From Chloroflexota bacterium (GTDB lineage Bacteria > Chloroflexota > Anaerolineae > Anaerolineales > UBA11579): a stretch of DNA of 18,021 nucleotides. Below the pieces are notes generated by a model that did not search any database, was not told where the DNA came from, and saw only the letters and a list, made by a program, of their open reading frames with translations. The translations under genes were made by a program, and so were the position numbers. This document shows, one piece after another, positions 14,001-18,021 of the stretch. The number at the start of each line of letters is the position of its first letter. Position 1 is the first letter of the stretch. The stretch lies in contig QKGK01000119.1 of assembly GCA_003250455.1 (NCBI GenBank), positions 1 to 18,021 of the forward strand, written 5' to 3'.

Positions 14001-14342
14001 TTAATCCAAATAGATCACTGAGCGAAAGAAGCGTTCCTGGAACTCGGTCAGGGCACGGATTTGCGCGGCGGTATAGGTTCTTCCCGGGGATGAAACGATC
14101 AGCTTGTCGTCGTCATCGTCCAGGCGGTGGAGGATGGCAACGCACACCCCGGTGTAGGTTTCCACGGGATCAAACACACCCAGCAGGTAGGCATCCAGCG
14201 GCTCACCGTCCCCGCCCAGCTCGCTGGGTAGGTAGCCGTAATTGAGCGGGTAGAGAAATCCATGCTCAGGGTGGCGGGACCCCATCGGCCGGTCGATGTG
14301 GATGGTGAGAGTCTCCCCGATGAATTTGCGTGATATGGACAT
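14001..14342 (-). CDS. Short inorganic-pyrophosphatase-like protein
   Basis: A 113-aa protein related to soluble (family I) inorganic pyrophosphatase. It keeps the region around the signature: NYGYLP at 34-39 and D45-G-E-P-L-D50, matching the D-x-D/E-P-L-D metal motif, then an acidic DDDDDK (75-80) near where the enzyme has another metal-binding aspartate. Typical family I enzymes are about 165-220 aa, so this is a compact variant lacking parts of both ends; activity on pyrophosphate is likely but unproven. GAGGAG lies within the end of the MFS gene about 10 nt before the ATG, and the two genes are 4 nt apart, so they form an operon. Confidence 0.8.
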   Translation of the reverse strand: MSISRKFIGETLTIHIDRPMGSRHPEHGFLYPLNYGYLPSELGGDGEPLDAYLLGVFDPVETYTGVCVAILHRLDDDDDKLIVSSPGRTYTAAQIRALTEFQERFFRSVIYLD

Positions 14343-14346
14343 GGTG

Positions 14347-15582
14347 CTATGTCTCCTCAGGTACTTTTCCCCGCAGCACCAGCGAAAAGAGCGGCACGGT
14401 GGGGAACAGGATGGCCGCCGAGGTGATGATGGCTACCGGTATGGTGGTCACCTGTCCGACGGCGCCGATGACCGGCCCGCCTGTCATTTGTCCGAAAGCG
14501 TCGATCTGCCCGGTCATCGAAAGCACGGTGGCCCTCACTTTTGAATCCAGGAAATGGTTGACAAATGCGGTGGAAAGGGGATAGGTCACGCCGCGCAGCA
14601 TATCAAAGAGCAGCATAAAACTGATCGCCACCCAGTAGTTTCCCGCAAGAGCAAACCCAACCATACTGAACACCATCACGGCGTATACCCCCTGCAGGCC
14701 GCGGGCCAGGCTGCGGGTGCTGCCGGTGTCCATATAACGAATGGCGACCTGGTTGGAGAGGATCACCAGCAGGCTGGTGGCAATCCCGATGGCGGCAAAC
14801 CATTCGATGGCCCCCCAGTTTAGGTGCAGCGGGTCGGGGAAGGTGTGGTTGGCAAGCAGGTGTGGCTCTTTCAGGCGGTCCCACCCCTCGCTGTACAGGC
14901 CGACAAACAGGGCGATCAGGGCATACCACATCAGGGTAGAGCGGCGGCGCACCAGCAGGAAGCCGTCCCGCATGGTCCCGAACAGGTCCTTCCATCCCTG
15001 GCGTTCTTCTTTCGGCAGGACATGGAAATTTTCCTCAGGCATGAAGAGCACCAGGATCACCGCCTGGAGCAGGAACAAGCCCCCGCCAATGAAGTAGGGG
15101 AGCTGGAGCGAAAAACGCGCCAGCGGCACTGCCAGCAGGATACCAAGTATGCTCCCCACCTGGACAATTTGCTGGACGATCAGGAACAGCTTGCCAGCCC
15201 GTTCCACCCCGACCTCATCGGTGAGCCAGGCTGGACGCGCTCCGCTGATGAAGGTCCAGCCGATGCCCCAGGTCACCTGGGCCAGCAGCACGCTGAAGAA
15301 CACCGGGAAGAGCCCTTCCAGGATGAATCCCAACCCCATCAGGACGGTGCCAATGATGATGGACAGGCGGCGGCTGTAAACATCGGCGATCACTCCGGTG
15401 GGGATCTCGAAGAGGAAGACAGATGCTTCCAATACGGTGCCCAGCAATAACAGCTGGAGTACGTCCAGCCCGACCACATTCACCCGGTAGATGGTGCTCA
15501 TGGTGAAGGTGACCTTGCCGACCACGCCGTAGAATACGGCCATCATCAGGTAGATGGGGACAGGCTTCGCTTTGTGAATCAT
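14347..15582 (-). CDS. Major facilitator superfamily transporter
   Basis: A 411-aa integral membrane protein with the hydrophobicity pattern of about 12 helices. The MFS motif A is visible in the loop between helices 2 and 3 (GVIADVYSRRLSI, about 63-75), and a charged central loop (about 185-205, MPEENFHVLPKEERQGWKD) splits the two six-helix halves. Length is normal for the family. Sequence style is that of drug/proton antiporter-like members, but the substrate cannot be named. The ATG is preceded only by a weak AAGA site. It is co-transcribed with the pyrophosphatase-like gene 4 nt downstream. The divergent neighbour is the alpha/beta hydrolase, across a 229-nt AT-rich gap. Confidence 0.9.
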   Translation of the reverse strand: MIHKAKPVPIYLMMAVFYGVVGKVTFTMSTIYRVNVVGLDVLQLLLLGTVLEASVFLFEIPTGVIADVYSRRLSIIIGTVLMGLGFILEGLFPVFFSVLLAQVTWGIGWTFISGARPAWLTDEVGVERAGKLFLIVQQIVQVGSILGILLAVPLARFSLQLPYFIGGGLFLLQAVILVLFMPEENFHVLPKEERQGWKDLFGTMRDGFLLVRRRSTLMWYALIALFVGLYSEGWDRLKEPHLLANHTFPDPLHLNWGAIEWFAAIGIATSLLVILSNQVAIRYMDTGSTRSLARGLQGVYAVMVFSMVGFALAGNYWVAISFMLLFDMLRGVTYPLSTAFVNHFLDSKVRATVLSMTGQIDAFGQMTGGPVIGAVGQVTTIPVAIITSAAILFPTVPLFSLVLRGKVPEET

Positions 15583-15740
15583 GACTTATCTTAGCATGTT
15601 TGTCGGGTTTGGGAAAATTAACCTTTGGCTGAGAAATCCGGAAAATTTCTTACTTTATAGACATTTAACCGGCAGCCGAGAGGTTATTGCAGACCAATAG
15701 GGCCATTTCCCAAAATTTCAAGTACTTGCCGAATTATGGA

Positions 15741-15746
15741 TATAAT
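15741..15746 (+). promoter_or_regulatory. Candidate -10 for the alpha/beta hydrolase gene
   Basis: TATAAT lies 66 nt before the ATG in an AT-rich stretch. The best -35 at 18 nt is TTCAAG (15717-15722), only a partial match, so this is a weak call. Confidence 0.3.
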
Positions 15747-15811
15747 TACGCTACGTTTGGTCCCTTAAATCAAAATTTGCCCCTGACTATTTTCCAAACT
15801 AAAGGTTACCT

Positions 15812-16618
15812 ATGAGAATTGACAATGTAGAGGTGTTCGTAGAAGGTGATGGCCCGAAGACGATCGTGATGGTGCATGGCTGGCCGGATACCTACCGGCT
15901 GTGGGATGCCCAGGTGGAGGCCTTAAAAGACCGGTACCGCTGTGTACGCTTCACCCTGCCCGGGTTCGACCTTTCGCAGCCAGGGCGCGCCTACTCGCTG
16001 GACGAGGTCGTCGAGACGATCCGCCGCGTGGTCAGCGAGACCAGTGATGGCCAGCAGGTGAGCATGCTGCTGCACGACTGGGGCTGCCTCTATGGCTACC
16101 AGTTCGTGATGCGCTATCCGGATAAGGTAGAGCGGGTGATTGGTGTGGATATCGGGGATGGAGGCTCGCGCCGCCAGCGTGCGGAGCTGAACCTGATGAA
16201 TAAGCTGATGGTGGTGGGGTACCAGGTGTGGCTGGCGCTCGCCTGGCGGATTGGCGGCAGGGTCGGGGATGCCATGGCGCGCGGCATGGCGCGCATCTTA
16301 AAGCCACCGGCTGACCCTGGCAGCATCGGCGCACAAATGGGCTACCCCTATGCAGCAACATGGCTGGGCGCTGCCGGTGGGTTCCACGGTCTCAAACCTT
16401 TCATCCCGCGTTTCCCGATGCTGTACATTTTCGGCGAGCGCAAGCCGTTCATGTTCCACTCACAGGGCTGGATCGAAGTCCTTGCCAGACGGCCAGGCAG
16501 CCGTGTGCTGGGCTTGCCCACCGGACATTGGGTCATGGCGGAGAGCCCGCAGGCGTTCAACGAAGTCCTGCTGCAGTGGCTGGCGGAGACGGATGAGCTT
16601 GCTGTGCAAACTGATTAG
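15812..16618 (+). CDS. Alpha/beta hydrolase, epoxide hydrolase/haloalkane dehalogenase-like
   Basis: A 268-aa alpha/beta-hydrolase-fold enzyme with no signal peptide. HGWPD (22-26) forms the oxyanion-hole loop and LLHDWG (86-91) is the nucleophile elbow, with D89 in place of Ser. An Asp nucleophile followed by Trp is the mark of the epoxide hydrolase/haloalkane dehalogenase branch. The catalytic base is likely H239 in PTGHW. The acid is less clear: the usual GD-x-D position reads FGERK (208-211). The substrate cannot be assigned. AAAGG lies 6 nt before the ATG. It stands alone on the plus strand, divergent from the MFS gene and convergent with the PAC2 gene. Confidence 0.92.
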   Translation: MRIDNVEVFVEGDGPKTIVMVHGWPDTYRLWDAQVEALKDRYRCVRFTLPGFDLSQPGRAYSLDEVVETIRRVVSETSDGQQVSMLLHDWGCLYGYQFVMRYPDKVERVIGVDIGDGGSRRQRAELNLMNKLMVVGYQVWLALAWRIGGRVGDAMARGMARILKPPADPGSIGAQMGYPYAATWLGAAGGFHGLKPFIPRFPMLYIFGERKPFMFHSQGWIEVLARRPGSRVLGLPTGHWVMAESPQAFNEVLLQWLAETDELAVQTD

Positions 16619-16661
16619 CGAATACCTTTGCAATTCAGCGGATTACCCAGTGGTTAATAGA

Positions 16662-16689
16662 ACAACCCCGGCAAATTTGCCGGGGTTGT
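16662..16689. terminator. Bidirectional hairpin between convergent genes
   Basis: A perfect 28-nt palindrome: ACAACCCCGGC (16662-16672) pairs with GCCGGGGTTGT (16679-16689) around AAATTT. It lies 44 nt past the hydrolase stop and 20 nt past the PAC2 stop. The stem is strong but neither side has a clean U-tract. Confidence 0.7.
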
Positions 16690-16708
16690 GTGATTCTATG
16701 AGATTGGT

Positions 16709-17653
16709 TTATTCTGCGTCGTCATCCTCGTCGGAGGGGAAGAACAGGTCGCCGAGGTGTTCGATCGAGTCCTGCCAGACATCGTCCAGCGGGTTGAAAG
16801 ACTTTTCCTCAAATTCTCCGCGCAGACGGCGGAAGAACTCTTCGATGCGCAGTTCGGGATATTTGTTGTTCAGTTCGGCCACCTTGTCGTCAATTTTGAG
16901 GACCAGGTCGTTGGAAAGCTCTTCCAGGTCGGAGAGGTCGATGTTGATGCCCAGCATGTGGTTGATGCGCTCCATCACATCCAGCCAGGCGGCATAATCG
17001 TTATCGATCTGGATCGATTTACTGGTGTCTTCTACGCCGCCAAACTGATAAATGGGGCTGAAGGCATACAAGCCGAATGATTCCATATTCTGTTCCCCGG
17101 CGCGCTTGTTGAGGTAGGAGCCAATGCTGGCCGGGCCGTGGTAGTTGGAAGGCTCGATGACCAGTTTTTCCATTTCTTCGCGCAGGCGCGGCAGGCTGAC
17201 AAGCCCATGCACGTGGCGGGCACGGTCGTATGGGACCATGGCATACACGCCGCCCATGTGGATGATGCGCTGGACGTTGAGCGCCTTGGCGGCGCTCAGG
17301 AAGGCGCGCATGTAGCGGTCGGCATCCATGTGCGGTTCGTCTCCGATAAAAAAGACCAGCCCTTTCCCGTCCACTTCGGCATAATAGAATTCGTTGGAAG
17401 GGGCATGCAGCGATTCGGTCAGGCCGTCGTTCTGGCGGGAAAGCGGGCGCAGGAACTGCTGTGCGCCGGGCAGCTGGAAGATGTAGTACCCGTCCGGGCT
17501 GATCTCGCCGATCTTGCGGGCGTTGTGGAGCTCTACCAGGTAGCGGGGTAAGCCGGAAGAGATGGAGCCGCCGTCGGCCCACTGATGCCATCCGGCGATC
17601 AGATGAATTTCTTTTGCCTGGGGTTTTTCCCAGAGGTTGAAGGGTTCGGTCAT
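16709..17653 (-). CDS. PAC2-family protein
   Basis: A 314-aa soluble protein of the PAC2 family, named for the eukaryotic proteasome-assembly chaperone and widespread in archaea and some bacteria, where its role is not settled. Visible: the N-terminal strand-helix LIAGWHQWADGGSISSGLPR (about 18-37), the dDGYYIFQ region, a central GDEPHMDADRYM...AKALNVQRIIHMGGVYAMVPYDR (about 104-144) and GPASIGSYLNKRA (about 171-183), then a helical C-terminal domain ending in a strongly acidic tail (PSDEDDDAE). AGG lies 6 nt before the ATG. It is a single-gene unit: a terminator lies to its right and the convergent hydrolase to its left. A linked proteasome gene is not seen in this window. Confidence 0.88.
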   Translation of the reverse strand: MTEPFNLWEKPQAKEIHLIAGWHQWADGGSISSGLPRYLVELHNARKIGEISPDGYYIFQLPGAQQFLRPLSRQNDGLTESLHAPSNEFYYAEVDGKGLVFFIGDEPHMDADRYMRAFLSAAKALNVQRIIHMGGVYAMVPYDRARHVHGLVSLPRLREEMEKLVIEPSNYHGPASIGSYLNKRAGEQNMESFGLYAFSPIYQFGGVEDTSKSIQIDNDYAAWLDVMERINHMLGINIDLSDLEELSNDLVLKIDDKVAELNNKYPELRIEEFFRRLRGEFEEKSFNPLDDVWQDSIEHLGDLFFPSDEDDDAE

Positions 17654-17670
17654 AATGCACCTGTAATTTG

Positions 17671-17710
17671 TAGTTGGCTGGTTAGCTGGTTGGATAGTTT
17701 GCTAGTTGGA
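17671..17710. repeat. Five tandem 8-nt repeats in the PAC2 gene leader
   Basis: Consecutive octamers, plus strand: TAGTTGGC, TGGTTAGC, TGGTTGGA, TAGTTTGC, TAGTTGGA (consensus TRGTTDGM). They lie 18-57 nt upstream of the PAC2 start codon, so they are in its promoter or leader. Copies differ by one to three bases, so the array is not freshly expanded. Confidence 0.75.
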
Positions 17711-17801
17711 CAATTTAGGTATGTAATGTATAGATGCAGTATAACGGGAAAATCTTATGTGTGGATAGGGTACCTGCGTTAGAGTTGTATATGAATGCAA
17801 A

Positions 17802-17829
17802 AAACCTCTTCTGGTTGGAGAAGAGGTTT
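17802..17829 (-). terminator. Rho-independent terminator of the gene at the right edge
   Basis: An 11-bp stem (AAACCTCTTCT with AGAAGAGGTTT) and GGTTGG loop lie 32 nt past the stop of the partial gene. On the minus strand the stem runs into TTTTTTGC, a good U-tract. Confidence 0.88.
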
Positions 17830-17861
17830 GAAATGAAGCTGTCAGGTTTCGAAAGGGACGG

Positions 17862-18021
17862 TTATTCCAGTTCCAGCCTTCTCACCAGGTCCAGGCACAG
17901 GTTGATCGCCCACTGGTTCGCCATTTTGGGCGGGCCGCCGTACGAGCGGGTGAAGGTGCGCTCTTTGACCGGCGAGAGGATCGTCAGGTAGAGGTCTTGC
18001 TTCTCTTCGCCGCGGTTGAGT
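17862..18021 (-). CDS. 3' end of a gene, tentatively CinA C-terminal-like
   Basis: Only the last 52 codons and the TAA are inside the window; the gene continues to the right. The visible peptide has a beta strand (DLYLTILSP), a basic turn, YGGPP and an amphipathic helix (NQWAINLCLDLVRRELELE). This order (strand, Gly-Gly/Asp turn, Ala-rich helix with LDLxRR) resembles the end of CinA/PncC nicotinamide-nucleotide amidohydrolases, but the match is short and other families could fit. The terminator directly downstream supports this as the true 3' end. Confidence is high for a coding region and low for the name. Confidence 0.5.
   Translation of the reverse strand, partial: LNRGEEKQDLYLTILSPVKERTFTRSYGGPPKMANQWAINLCLDLVRRLELE

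Noticed and set aside
17671..17710. CRISPR array
   Set aside because: Units are 8 nt with no spacers; a simple tandem repeat.

Overview
The window reads as a chromosomal segment of a fairly GC-rich bacterium, most likely a Chloroflexota (Anaerolineae-like) genome. This is an inference from the gene families: a soluble Ser/Thr kinase with a PQQ-type propeller, a PAC2-family protein, an FHA/zinc-ribbon protein and a deaminase-CYTH fusion. No rRNA, tRNA, CRISPR array, insertion sequence or prophage gene was seen. Nearly everything is on the minus strand; only an ankyrin protein (13337-13999) and an alpha/beta hydrolase (15812-16618) are on the plus strand.

Right to left in the direction of minus-strand transcription: 17862-18021 is the 3' end of a gene leaving the window (CinA-like C-terminus, tentative), with a clear terminator. 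16709-17653 is a PAC2-family protein whose leader carries five 8-nt tandem repeats. It converges on the alpha/beta hydrolase across a long palindromic hairpin. 14001-15582 is a two-gene unit (MFS transporter, then a short inorganic-pyrophosphatase-like protein) that converges on the ankyrin gene with a 1-nt gap. 9677-13082 holds an amidohydrolase-CYTH fusion, a DinB-like protein 6 nt behind it, and an inositol-monophosphatase-family enzyme.

The centre of interest is 3413-9317: six tightly spaced minus-strand genes that look like one operon. They are a Ser/Thr kinase with an 8-bladed propeller, a PP2C phosphatase, a J-domain/VWA fusion, a zinc-ribbon FHA protein, an unrecognised 81-aa protein and an OmpR-type response regulator with no adjacent histidine kinase. 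The kinase, phosphatase and VWA trio recalls the TerY-P phosphorylation triad known beside tellurium-resistance genes. Here it is joined to a J domain, a phosphothreonine reader and a DNA-binding regulator. Directly downstream lie Hsp20 and an FmdB-type zinc-ribbon gene (2598-3268), so the neighbourhood combines phospho-signalling and protein quality control.

The left end (6-2427) is a BaeSR-like two-component pair plus a small two-helix membrane protein. The gap in front of the regulator contains three perfect inverted repeats, and the membrane-protein promoter has 11-nt-spaced TTCACA repeats like an OmpR/PhoP-family binding site.
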